Below, one piece after another: positions 1 through 6,492 of a DNA stretch of 6,492 nt. The notes beneath the pieces are model-generated. The model ran no database searches and was not told where the DNA came from. It saw only the letters and a program-made list of their open reading frames with translations. The DNA lies in assembly GCA_900320235.1 (NCBI GenBank), contig ONRO01000145.1, positions 1 through 6,492 of the forward strand, written 5' to 3'. The DNA is from an uncultured Eubacteriales bacterium. GTDB taxonomy: Bacteria; Bacillota; Clostridia; Oscillospirales; Acutalibacteraceae. A program made the translations under genes and the position numbers. Within the stretch, counting starts at the first letter, position 1; each line of letters begins with the position of its first letter.

Positions 1-3000
1 CCGCCGTACCAGCCGCCGCCGCCGCCGGAGGCATTTATTAATAGGTTTTCGCCGCCCTGTGAGAAAGCACCGCTGCTTGCTCCTGAGCCGCCTTCTGACT
101 GTGTACCGCCTGTTCCGGGAGTCGTTCCTGCGCCCGGACCGCCTGTAACTCCGCCGCCGTTGCCTCCTGCTCTTGCTGTATCATCCGTTGTAGAATAGGA
201 TGCACCGCCGCCGCCGCCGGCAACAATAATGATCTTTTTCTTGTCGTCGTCGGATGAATATTCATTCAGAAGTCCGCTTCCGACCTGTTCAATATAGAAG
301 TGGCTTGCACCGCCGCCGGCTGCATAATAGGTATCAGCGCTTGATTTTGCAGAACCTCCGCCGTTATAGCCGCCCTGGACTGTTTTGTTAAGCTCGTCTG
401 CATCTGCGCCGTTGCCGCCGACAACGAGGTGAACTGTTTCTCCTTCCTTAAGATAAAGCCATGCGTAGGAATAACCGCCCTTGCCGCCTTCTGCCATAAC
501 AGTTCCGTTTACAACTGCATTACCGCCGTTTCCGCCCCAGCACTCGATAAAGTATATACCGTCCTTAGGTGCTACAAGCTCCTGTTCTTCTTCAGCCGGA
601 TAGAAGTCATAGACATCCTCTGAAAGAACAGCCTGAAGCTTCAGATCACGCAAGCCGTTTGCATAATTATCTGAAAGGTATTTCTTTATGGAGGTTTCAA
701 GAGGAGGCAGAAGCGTTCCGTCGTCACTTCCTCCGATGATCTTCCAAGCCTGTATCTGCCTGTATCCTGAAAGGGTGACCGGCTTTACATAGCTTCCTGA
801 TACGGCAGTAATCTCGCCGTTTTCTTCAGAATAATAAACTACGTTTGCAGTCAATGTTTTGTTGTCAACAGTGAAAACAGAAGCATTGTCCTTATCGTTG
901 AGGAATAATACCCTTTGTGCTTCTCTTGTGTCATGAGAACCGATTGTCGCTATGAAGTCTGCTTTGAAAACCTTGCCGTTTTCATCGGTATATACAGCGT
1001 GATTGATATATGAGGAATCTGCAAATTCAAAGCCGTTATCCACTGTCCAGGTTGTGACATCGGGATCCGCAAGGTGATCACGGGGAAATACTCTTGCAAA
1101 TTCTTCATCAGTCATTTCTCTTGTTTCGCCGTCATCGAAGGTGATATAGGCCTTGAGATCAGAAACATTGATCACATGATTATGGTTAAGCTCATCAGCA
1201 CATTCGATAGGCTGATTCTTCAGTTCAACGCTGAAACCGGTGACCTTACGCTTGGAAGGCACAATATTGACTACGGATGAATTATGGCTCAGCCCGCTGT
1301 AATTTTCCAGAGTATTGTAAAAATACACTTCAGCTTTTTCAAATATATTGCCGCTGCCGCTGATCGTGAATTCAAAAACATTGTCGGTGATACTTCTGTT
1401 TGCAGCTGGCACCGTAGTACCTGCATCCACATAGGATGTATCTGACAGATGGTAGCGGTTGACGTTTATCTCGCTGATCCGGTATCTGCCGGGTTCAACG
1501 TACATAGACAAGGAGCCTGTTTTATCTTCACCTGAAAGAATTATCTGGCGAATATACTTCTTTTCCGTATTATCGGATGCGTCCAGTTTTTCTACCTTGA
1601 ACATAAATGTAGGAGTACCGAACACATCAAGCTTTTCGTCGATTTCCTTATCAATGGTGATAAGACATTTTACGCCGAAATCTTCACATTCCAGTTCCTG
1701 AACAGAAAGACAATTTTGCAGGTTTACAGAAAACCGGACTTTATCGGCTATGGAGAAGCCTTCCGGAGCTCTGACCTCCTCGAGATAATAGGAACCCCAT
1801 TCCAATCCGTTAATATGTATCTGTCCGTTTGAATCTGTGGTCATTTCCTGAACTGCGCCGGAATCTGTGCTGCTGCAGACAGTGAATCTGTCGGGGTATA
1901 CGGTATCTGGTCTGACCCAGAGCTTTTCGTTGGTAGAACTGCTATACAGAGAGAAGACCGCACCCGGAAGCACATCATCCGCATTGTATTGATGCGAGCC
2001 CGTATCGACTGCTTCACCGGCTTTCTTGGTGAGAATAACTTCACCCTTTTTGCGGTCATTCACAGGATCCAGGTCGCCGATCACCGTTGAAGCGTTTGCA
2101 GCATTGATAGTAAATTCATAGGGGGTATCTCTCATTTCGTAACCGGGAGGAGCATAGGTCTCCTTGAAATAATACCTGCCCCATTCAAGATCTGTTATCG
2201 TTTCGAGCATACCGATCCTGCCGTTTATCGTTGAGGTAGTGAGGTCAGCACGGATCAGGGTATCCGGCGGATCACCCGGTATGCCCAGAGAATCTATCTC
2301 TCCGTTGACAAGATAAAGACTGAATTTTGCACCGTTGACCGGGATTCCGCTGTCGCTGAATTTTCTCAGTGTGGCGCTGCCTCCGATTCTTTTGTTTGTC
2401 ATGGTGACAATCTGTTCGAATTCGGTAGTAGTTGTATCCAGCACGATCTCATCTGAATAGACATCGTTTCCGACTGGCATTTCATAGCCGGCAGGAGGAT
2501 TTATTTCGTGGAAACGATAGGTACCGAATTTCAGGTTTTTGATTGAGATAGAACCGTTTTTAGCTGTTTTGAGGTATTCATAGCCCTCAAGAGTTTTCCA
2601 TGTTCCGTCTTCCTGCTTCATTTCAAAGGAGTACCATGCATTTTCAAGCGTGGTCACACCATTCTGATCGTATTTTATAAGCTTGACCGAAGACGTTTTT
2701 TGTTCATCCATCTGTGTATGATAGACAACAATAGCATTCTGAGTTTCCTGTTCAGGCTTGTTGACTGTTTTTGCTATGGCAAAAGGAATCTTTTCGGTGT
2801 TCAGCTCATATCCATCTGGCGCAACAGTTTCCTGCAGATAATAAACACCCCACGGCAGACCCGTGATCACTATTTTTCCATCTATATCGGTGGTGAAGGT
2901 GCTTTTCGTGCCGCCTGTTTCCTGATACTCATTATTTTTGTTCGTCAGAACATTGACTCCGTTTGAATAGAATAGTTCGTATTTTGCTCCCCTGAGAGCT

Positions 3001-6000
3001 GGTCCGTCTGTATTTTCCGCATCTTTTTTGGTAAGAATCAGCTTGCCTTTGAGCTTTTCATTGGTAAGGATAAGTCCGGGATCCTGCTTATAGGTCTTGT
3101 CGTTTCCTGTCAGGTTGATCGTATGGACCGTTGTATCAAGGAGATATCCATCAGGGGCTTTTACCTCTTTGAAGTAATACGTTCCAGGTCGAAGAGAGTC
3201 AATATAGATTTCTCCGAATTTATTGACAGCGACATTTTCGATCAATGCATTCGTGCAGTCACTGTCAGAATAGAATGAGAATTCTGCTCCCATAAGAAGC
3301 TTTCCGGTGTCAGCATCAATCTTTTTCATAGTCAGATACAAAACAGGCTCCTTGAGCTTTACCCTTGCCTCTGCGGACTGAGCAGTTTTTCTTCTGTCAA
3401 ACAGCGCTGTATGACCGGTATAATATACTTTATGAGCATTGATCGTATACTGACCGATAGGTGAAGATGCTGTATATTCCGGTGCGGTCATATTGAGGTT
3501 TATTGAGACCTGCTGTTTTGAAATAAAATTGTCAGGGAGATTTTCTGTACTTAGCTTGACAACGATGGAAGCAATGTCATTTACCGGAGCTGTCCATAGG
3601 TCGTGTCCGGGATTCCACTGTTCAGGTGATTCACGGATAAAATCAGATTCGTTCCAGTAATAAGTAGCCGTATCCTCATGGGTAACTGTTTCTCTGTATA
3701 CCTTTTTGCTGCGGGCATAGTATACAGTCGGAACAAGTCCCTGTTCCTTTGCCGCTGTAAAATCAATACTGTTCAGCGTACCATTCCAGACTGTACCGGG
3801 TTCATTTTCAATAATATCCGTAAAAGTAATGTCCGAAGACCGGGAACCAAGATCAACGCTTATCTTATATGTATACTGAGCACGTTTGTTTTCTTCGGCT
3901 CCGATAAGTGAGCTGTATGCGTGAACGCTGGTTTCAGAATAGATCAGGTCATTTTCATTATCATAGCTGACATTCCAGGTATTATCCGTATAGGCTTTTA
4001 CAAACTTTTCTGCAGTGTCCTGCCATTCAAGAATTTCCTCATAGGTGATGCCCATTCTGGAAGATGCCATGACTTCATTTGTACGGCCGTTGCCATTGAA
4101 ATCCTCACTGTCAACGGTCGGAGATGTTTTAGCGATGATCTTCTGTATTCCTTCATCCTCAAGCATGATATACGTTTTAATATCGAAGGATTTCGTTTCG
4201 GATTCCTTGAAGCTTGCATAGGTGAAAACAGCAGGAATTTCAAGACGGGCATTGATAAATGATGAAACATCCAGCGGAGAATCTGAAAAATCGAAATCTG
4301 CTGCAATGATCAGATCTCCGTTTGCCGCCTCAAATAATCTGTATGCCACATGCTGGGAAAAGTCAGTATTGCCGAGAAGATGACCGTTAAGATCTCTTGC
4401 ATAGCAATTTTTCAGAGAGATATCGCCGAGAATATGGTCAAAGGTCAGAACTGACGGAATTCTGGTGTAAAGGGAAAAGACTGACAGATCTGCGCTGATG
4501 CCGTTTGCATTGTAATTATCCGAGATAATGGAGCCTTGTGATTTGATATCTATATTGTATCCGGCACCTTCAGCCTTGTTTCTCAGTTCAGAGGTTACCT
4601 GAGTATCAGTTGACAGGGTTGTCGTAATATCGCGCATATAAACGCTTGACCATGCATGAAACAAAAGCTCATTGTTTGTCAGGGTAACAGGATCGTAATT
4701 ATCCGTATATGCTTTTGAGTCCATAAGTTTATCTTCGGCTTTATATTCCGCAGAGTCGAAAAGTAATCCGGTTCCCTGATTGTGAGATAATTCATAATTT
4801 GAATTCCTTAAAAGATCAGTGTCGCTTCCGGTTTTGAACATTCTCATGTAGCTTTCGTTTGTAAGCTCACCTTCTGTATCAACACGATCCTCCTCAGGAA
4901 GAAGCAGCTCTTCTTCCTGATTAAAACGGAATTTTATGTCAATATCAAAGGTATAGGAAATAGATTTTTTCACGCCGTGTATTACGATATAAGCTGCTTT
5001 GACACCGTCCGTATAATTTTCAAAGCCTGAAAGCTCAGCAATGTTTCCGAAGCTGATGATTCGTTTGGCATTTGTTTTTCCGCTTGAATAGAGTTTGTAA
5101 TCATTTCTCCCGGGTCGGTTGTTGGCGACTGTCTGTTCACTGCTCGTGTATCCGACATTGGAAACATATAAGTCGTAATTAAGGGCTGTTGACAGATTTG
5201 GAAGTATCAGACCGGATATCTCATATTCATCGGCTTCAACATGACGGAGAGTGCCGTCATTCTTTTTGACATACAATCTGTCATCTCCGATTACCATGTC
5301 AAATGTCGTTGTCAGATCAATCGAAGGGTCAGTGATCTCTCCGCCGGCTGAGGTAGATGTTGTCCGGATAGTATTTTTCGATGCACCGCTTGCAGTGGTA
5401 TTCAGTGTGTAATGGCCGCCCACTGTAAACCGGATGTTCTCATTTTTGAAAATACCTTTCGAGAGGTATTTGTCAGCATAGGATTTTTCAAGACCTGAAT
5501 AGGTAAGATCCTGCTGGTGAGAATAGCTTTCAAAATCATTTTTCTTTAAAAGACTATATCCGCCGCTTCCGTAGACATATGTATAGAATTTGATCGGTGC
5601 AATGATCTGATCAGTAAGAATTTCACCGTTGTTCAGATCATTTGAGAGATAGTTTACATATTCACCGGTGGGTTCATCCAGATAATGTACGGACAGATAC
5701 CCATCTACGATAGCATTTTTTCCGTCAAGGGACCGGGGATAGGAGATGATGAATGTATCTGTTGTTAAGGCTTCCGACTCTCTGTCAACAAACCAGTAGA
5801 ATCCCCAGACATCCTCATTGCTGTAAGGAAATCTGACCTTCTTAAGATAATAGTTTTTATTATTAAACCTGGCAATTATCTGAGAATACTGTTCGTCGGT
5901 AATACTGTCATCATCAATGGTAACTTTCACGAAGTATGTATTCAGTTCAGCGCCGCGTGCTCTCTGATAAACTGAAAAATAGTTTCTGTATACATATGTG

Positions 6001-6492
6001 ATATAATCATCATTGCTGATCCCTGTTCCTAAGTAATCATTATAATCAAGATATTCCTTTGTGATAGATAATCGGTAGTAATCTCTTTTTGTATTGCAGG
6101 TAAACTCCATGGGGGGCATTGTCAGGCTGTCATTACCGAGTGTGAAAACAGGATTCTTTTTCAGATAATAACCGTCGGTGCAATCCCTGCTTGAAAGCTT
6201 CCATCTCATTTCAAAGCCGCCTGACAGGGGTTTGTTTGCCAGAAATGTTGTTTTATTCGTAAAGACATAGCTTTGTGTATCCGGATCATAGGTATAGTTC
6301 CAGTCCGAATCCAGACTATCCGCAACAGTTACAGGCTGAAAAGTTGCGCCGCCGCGCTTTACACCGCCTATGTCAGGTATTGAGAATTTTACTGTTCCTG
6401 CTTCTACATTAGAAGTCATGACCGAAAGCGGAGCATAGTACTCAACAGTCAGTTTGACATCTATATCCTCCTTGGAAGAAGATACCAGGTTA
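1..6492 (-). CDS. Giant multidomain surface adhesin / pilin-like protein, partial at both ends
   Basis: One minus-strand frame stays open for 2163 codons (6491 down to 3), with no start or stop belonging to it, so this is an internal fragment of a protein longer than 2100 residues. In order it has about 1047 residues of unassigned beta-rich sequence, five Cna_B repeats, a divergent sixth isopeptide-type domain, an Ig-like module, an InlB-repeat-like module and a glycine-rich domain. Proteins built from Cna_B domains are normally exported and fixed to the Gram-positive cell wall, where they act as adhesins or pilins; the isopeptide bonds stiffen the stalk. Signal peptide and sorting signal or membrane anchor are not in the window, so surface location is inferred. 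Codon use looks even along the frame, apart from GGC-rich glycine runs at the C-terminal end. The ligand cannot be told from sequence. The open frame is certain; the exact function is not. Confidence 0.96.
12..26 (-). repeat. Tandem run of five identical GGC glycine codons
   Basis: Five GGC codons in a row (plus strand: five gcc units) encode the Gly5 of SGGGGGWYGG in the glycine-rich domain. A pure trinucleotide run could change length by slippage while staying in frame. Confidence 0.9.
204..218 (-). repeat. Second glycine codon run (four GGC plus one GGT)
   Basis: Four GGC codons and a GGT encode the Gly5 of IIIVAGGGGGAS. It is one base substitution away from the five-unit GGC run at 12-26. 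Both lie in the glycine-rich domain and explain the GCC-rich look of the plus strand here. Confidence 0.85.
582..938 (-). other. InlB B-repeat-like (beta-grasp) module (residues 1852-1970), tentative
   Basis: After a lead-in strand (AQRVLFLNDKDNASVF) the sequence runs TANVVYYSEENGEITAV, PVTLSGYRQIQAWKIIGG, and finishes LRDLKLQAVLSED. This matches the general shape of Listeria-Bacteroides/InlB B-repeats: a 'V.Y....G' strand, 'tlp..Gy.f.gW' in the middle and 'DitLyA.w' at the end. An extra helical-looking insert (LETSIKKYLSDNYANG) sits before the last strand. InlB B-repeats are beta-grasp modules of wall-attached proteins. The segment ends in an acidic run (PAEEEQE) that hands over to the glycine-rich domain. 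The similarity is by eye. Confidence 0.45.
939..1244 (-). other. Bacterial Ig-like module (residues 1750-1851), tentative
   Basis: The order TGFSVELKNQP, then VSDLKAYITFDDGETREMTDEEF, resembles bacterial Ig-like modules of the Big_3/Big_4 kind. Those have a 'i..L.v..t' first strand and a 'dl.v.v.ysDGt...lt..e' segment. A later ADFIATIG strand would close the sandwich. A loop with FPRDHLADPDVTTW is longer than usual. One cysteine (IECADE) is present. The likely role is a spacer between the isopeptide stalk and the glycine-rich region. The assignment rests on the DDGETREMTD segment alone and could be wrong at family level. Confidence 0.5.
1245..1673 (-). other. Divergent sixth isopeptide-type (pilin-like) domain (residues 1607-1749)
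   Basis: This domain differs from the five before it. It begins CLITIDKEIDEK with candidate lysine K1615, then GTPTFMFKVEKLD, which is like the 'G.p.F.F.v' strand of streptococcal-pilin-type isopeptide domains. A GRYRISEINVNRY hallmark carries E1674, without the AP.GY tail. The last strand AEVYFYNTLEN has N1726, so lysine, glutamate and asparagine are all in place. A tail containing LSHNSSVVNIVPSKRK follows; a 'SH..vVN' tail after the Asn strand is something I associate with this domain type in Firmicute proteins, from memory only. The module probably closes the stalk before the C-terminal spacers. Confidence 0.75.
1674..2051 (-). other. Cna_B domain 5 (residues 1481-1606), acceptor Asn missing, cysteine-bearing
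   Basis: The opening GEVILTKKAGEA gives lysine K1489. A long variable insert follows before LPGAVFSLYSS, and a second insert (VRPDTVYPDRFTVCSS) before the hallmark GLEWGSYYLEEVRAPEGF with E1572. The last strand, VQELECEDFG, has Cys/Glu where the acceptor Asn should be, so the ordinary isopeptide bond is unlikely. The domain has three cysteines (in FTVCSS, LQNCLSV and LECED), and a fourth follows at once in domain 6 (VKCLI); elsewhere in the protein cysteines are sparse. A disulphide could replace the missing crosslink. At about 126 residues it is the longest of the five tandem Cna_B units. Confidence 0.87.
2052..2387 (-). other. Cna_B domain 4 (residues 1369-1480), complete triad
   Basis: The start GGSATLRKFSDSG gives lysine K1377, followed by VNGAKFSLYLVNG. 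A proline-containing loop (GIPGDPPDT) lies before the hallmark DLEWGRYYFKETYAPPGYEM, which carries E1444. The final strand ends LDPVNDR with N1478, so the triad is present and the bond is expected. Length is about 112 residues, slightly more than the usual 85-100 because of the loop. The lysine is followed by F-S rather than the more common x-D, a mild deviation with no obvious consequence. Confidence 0.88.
2388..2699 (-). other. Cna_B domain 3 (residues 1265-1368), complete triad
   Basis: The first strand SSVKLIKYDQNG gives reactive lysine K1273. The usual 'L.GA.F' stretch is altered to LENAWYSFEMK, which still fits the second strand. The hallmark FGTYRFHEINPPAGYEM has glutamate E1329, with the common AP pair as PP. 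The last strand QIVTMTNKR supplies N1366. An isopeptide bond is therefore expected. The module is about 104 residues long and its neighbours abut directly. Within this array it is the one that departs most from the WG.YY form of the hallmark seen in domains 2, 4 and 5. Confidence 0.9.
2700..3053 (-). other. Cna_B domain 2 (residues 1147-1264), acceptor Asn replaced by His
   Basis: The domain opens with GKLILTKKDAEN (candidate lysine K1155), then ALRGAKYELFYSNG. The hallmark is GLPWGVYYLQETVAPDGYEL with glutamate E1221. At about 118 residues it is longer than domain 1, because of an insert between strands (NNEYQETGGTKSTF). Its final strand reads AIVVYHTQ where domain 1 has LILTNE, so the acceptor asparagine position appears to hold histidine (H1258). 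By family knowledge an Asn or Asp is needed there, so this domain probably does not form the usual bond, unless a nearby Asn (in TQNAIVV) takes the role through a shifted strand. The fold itself is secure. Confidence 0.9.
3054..3350 (-). other. Cna_B domain 1 (residues 1048-1146), complete isopeptide triad
   Basis: This is a typical SpaA/Cna_B prealbumin-like fold of about 99 residues. The first strand LTMKKIDADTG carries the expected reactive lysine (K1057, the K of KxD, matching the position of the lysine in the streptococcal CnaB2 domain). Next come LMGAEFSFYSD and the hallmark GTYYFKEVKAPDGYLL with the catalytic glutamate E1109. The last strand LILTNEK has the acceptor asparagine N1144. 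With all three residues present, a spontaneous intramolecular Lys-Asn bond is expected, as is known for this family. It gives the stalk resistance to pulling and proteases. The next domain starts at once, without a linker. Confidence 0.92.
3351..3983 (-). other. Pre-stalk beta module (residues 837-1047), Ig/DUF11-like
   Basis: The pattern YTYKISVDLGSRSSDITFTD, then a WNGTLNSIDF stretch, a PTVYYARSKK stretch and a late strand SINLNMTAPEY, resembles the DUF11-like or isopeptide-type beta-sandwich modules that often sit directly before Cna_B arrays in large Firmicute surface proteins. In those modules a 'tFtDii.n' strand followed by a 'W.G.L..ID' segment and a 'v.i.M.AP' strand is familiar to me, but I could not check this by search. 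It leads without a linker into the first Cna_B domain through RVKLKEPVLYL. Role: probable spacer or the first stalk unit. Confidence 0.45.
3984..4883 (-). other. N-terminal segment C (residues 537-836), unassigned, with a possible Ca-binding loop and a helical end
   Basis: This segment follows the acidic LLLPEED boundary. It mixes polar stretches with strand-like ones such as LLFHAWSSVYMRDITTTL and ADLSVFSLYTRIPSVLTF. At residues 797-802 it has DFNGNG followed by RTNE. That is similar in spacing to the DxNxDG calcium loops of dockerins and EF-hand-like adhesin loops, although the usual acidic residue at loop position 12 is not there. The segment finishes with a stretch of helical character (ITYEEILEWQDTAEKFVKAY), which may link to the next beta module. 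I know of no family to assign. Its place between the head-like region and the stalk is compatible with either role. Confidence 0.4.
4884..6086 (-). other. N-terminal segment B (residues 136-536), Tyr/Asn/Asp-rich extracellular region, unassigned
   Basis: About 400 residues carry no motif that I can name. The first part is unusually rich in tyrosine (RDYYRLSITKEYLDYNDYL, then YITYVYRNYFSVY). It is followed by beta-strand-like stretches such as NTYFVKVTIDDD, YYLKKVRF and WGFYWFVD. The middle has a Thr/Ser-rich patch near residues 375-395 (TTASGASKNTIRTTSTSAGG), which may be a linker or a loop. The segment ends in an acidic, leucine-rich stretch (EEELLLPEEDR) that I take as a domain boundary. 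There are no cysteines. Composition and lack of hydrophobic membrane stretches fit a secreted, folded beta-rich region. It may be several domains; a profile search or structure prediction would be needed to split it. Confidence 0.45.
6087..6491 (-). other. N-terminal segment A of the fragment (residues 1-135), beta-rich, unassigned
   Basis: These are the first 135 visible residues. The sequence alternates hydrophobic and polar residues in short stretches, for example KLTVEYYAPLSV and GTVKFSIPDIGG, as extracellular beta-sandwich modules do. It includes the stretch LSGGFEMRWKLSSRDC, followed by FTLGNDSL. Two cysteines (in SSRDC and FTCNT) lie about 32 residues apart and could pair in an exported protein. 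I do not recognise a named family. The position ahead of a long region and a Cna_B stalk would suit part of a ligand-binding head, but this is inference. The true start lies upstream of the window (beyond 6492). Confidence 0.5.

Larger units (their letters stand above)
1..581 (-). other. Glycine-rich domain of the ALK/LTK (GRD) type, incomplete at the window edge
   Basis: Residues 1971-2163 are about one quarter glycine. They show the ordered signature of the ALK/LTK-type glycine-rich family: an opening strand GIYFIECWGGNGGN, then GGKGGYSYAWLYLKEGETVHLVVGG, QGGYNGGG, a GGGASHFYIE strand, a hydrophobic strand IIIVAGGGGGAS, a glycine/threonine/proline loop (GGPGAGTTPGTGG), and a closing SGGGGGWYGG. 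In the animal receptors ALK and LTK this domain binds ligand and packs glycine-rich helices onto a beta scaffold. Bacterial members of the family are, as far as I know, mostly uncharacterised. This is not a low-complexity tail: hydrophobic strands separate the glycine runs in a set order. The domain runs off the window at position 1. Its function here is unknown; adhesion or ligand capture is inference. Confidence 0.82.

Noticed and set aside
38..265. Ala/Gln-rich minus-strand frame of 75 codons at the GC-rich end.
   Set aside because: Its Ala/Gln/Arg composition is what the glycine codon runs give when read out of frame; the real frame has the ordered glycine-rich domain.
1..430. GCC-rich repeats on the plus strand as a CRISPR, terminator or other structured repeat.
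   Set aside because: They are GGC glycine codons in frame, irregularly spaced, without a constant repeat-spacer pattern or a T-tract.
1245..3350. The Cna_B array as a recent DNA-level tandem duplication.
   Set aside because: The units differ in length and share only hallmark motifs at protein level; I see no long near-identical DNA repeats.
3921..4262. Plus-strand open frame of 113 codons, and the overlapping minus-strand frame at 3998-4306.
   Set aside because: Both lie inside the giant open frame in other frames, have no domain-like sequence and no convincing start context. They are shadows.
4887..4901. LPEED in segment B/C as a possible LPXTG-type sortase motif.
   Set aside because: The fourth and fifth residues do not fit, no membrane segment or basic tail follows, and the frame continues for more than 1600 residues. 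LPPLE near residue 1940 was rejected for the same reasons.
6449..6473. A strong Shine-Dalgarno-like AAGGAGGA followed by ATG on the minus strand, which could look like a gene start.
   Set aside because: The ATG (6460-6458) is out of frame with the long open frame and meets TGA after three codons. The GGAGGA comes from Lys-Glu-Asp codons inside the gene.

Overview
The window is a single open reading frame on the minus strand with no stop codon. It covers all 6492 bases (2163 complete codons, first full codon at 6491) and runs off both ends, so start, signal peptide, promoter, stop and anchor all lie outside. It codes for an internal piece of a giant, modular, almost certainly extracellular surface protein of the pilin/MSCRAMM-like adhesin type. 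Residue numbers below count from position 6491. I translated and assigned domains by eye, without database searches. Moderate base composition, Cna_B-type isopeptide domains and the overall style suggest a Gram-positive Firmicute, most likely a gut Clostridia member (Ruminococcus- or Lachnospira-like). This is an inference; no taxonomic marker is present.

Layout from N- to C-terminus (high to low coordinates). Residues 1-1047 (6491 to 3351) form a large beta-rich, Tyr/Asn/Asp-rich region that I can divide by texture but not assign to a named family. Its last 211 residues look like an immunoglobulin/DUF11-like module leading into the stalk. Residues 1048-1606 (3350 to 1674) hold five tandem Cna_B (SpaA/prealbumin-like) domains. 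Residues 1607-1749 (1673 to 1245) hold a sixth, divergent pilin-isopeptide-like domain. Residues 1750-1851 look like a bacterial Ig-like module, and 1852-1970 resemble an InlB B-repeat (beta-grasp) module. Residues 1971-2163 (581 to 3, still open) form a glycine-rich domain with the signature of the ALK/LTK-type glycine-rich family.

The likely architecture is a putative binding head, a stiff stalk locked by intramolecular Lys-Asn isopeptide bonds, Ig/beta-grasp spacers, and a glycine-rich module. Four of the six stalk domains keep the complete Lys/Glu/Asn triad. Two have lost the acceptor Asn, and one of these has a local cluster of cysteines. There are no RNA genes, mobile elements, CRISPR arrays or intergenic regions, and no plus-strand gene that I can support.
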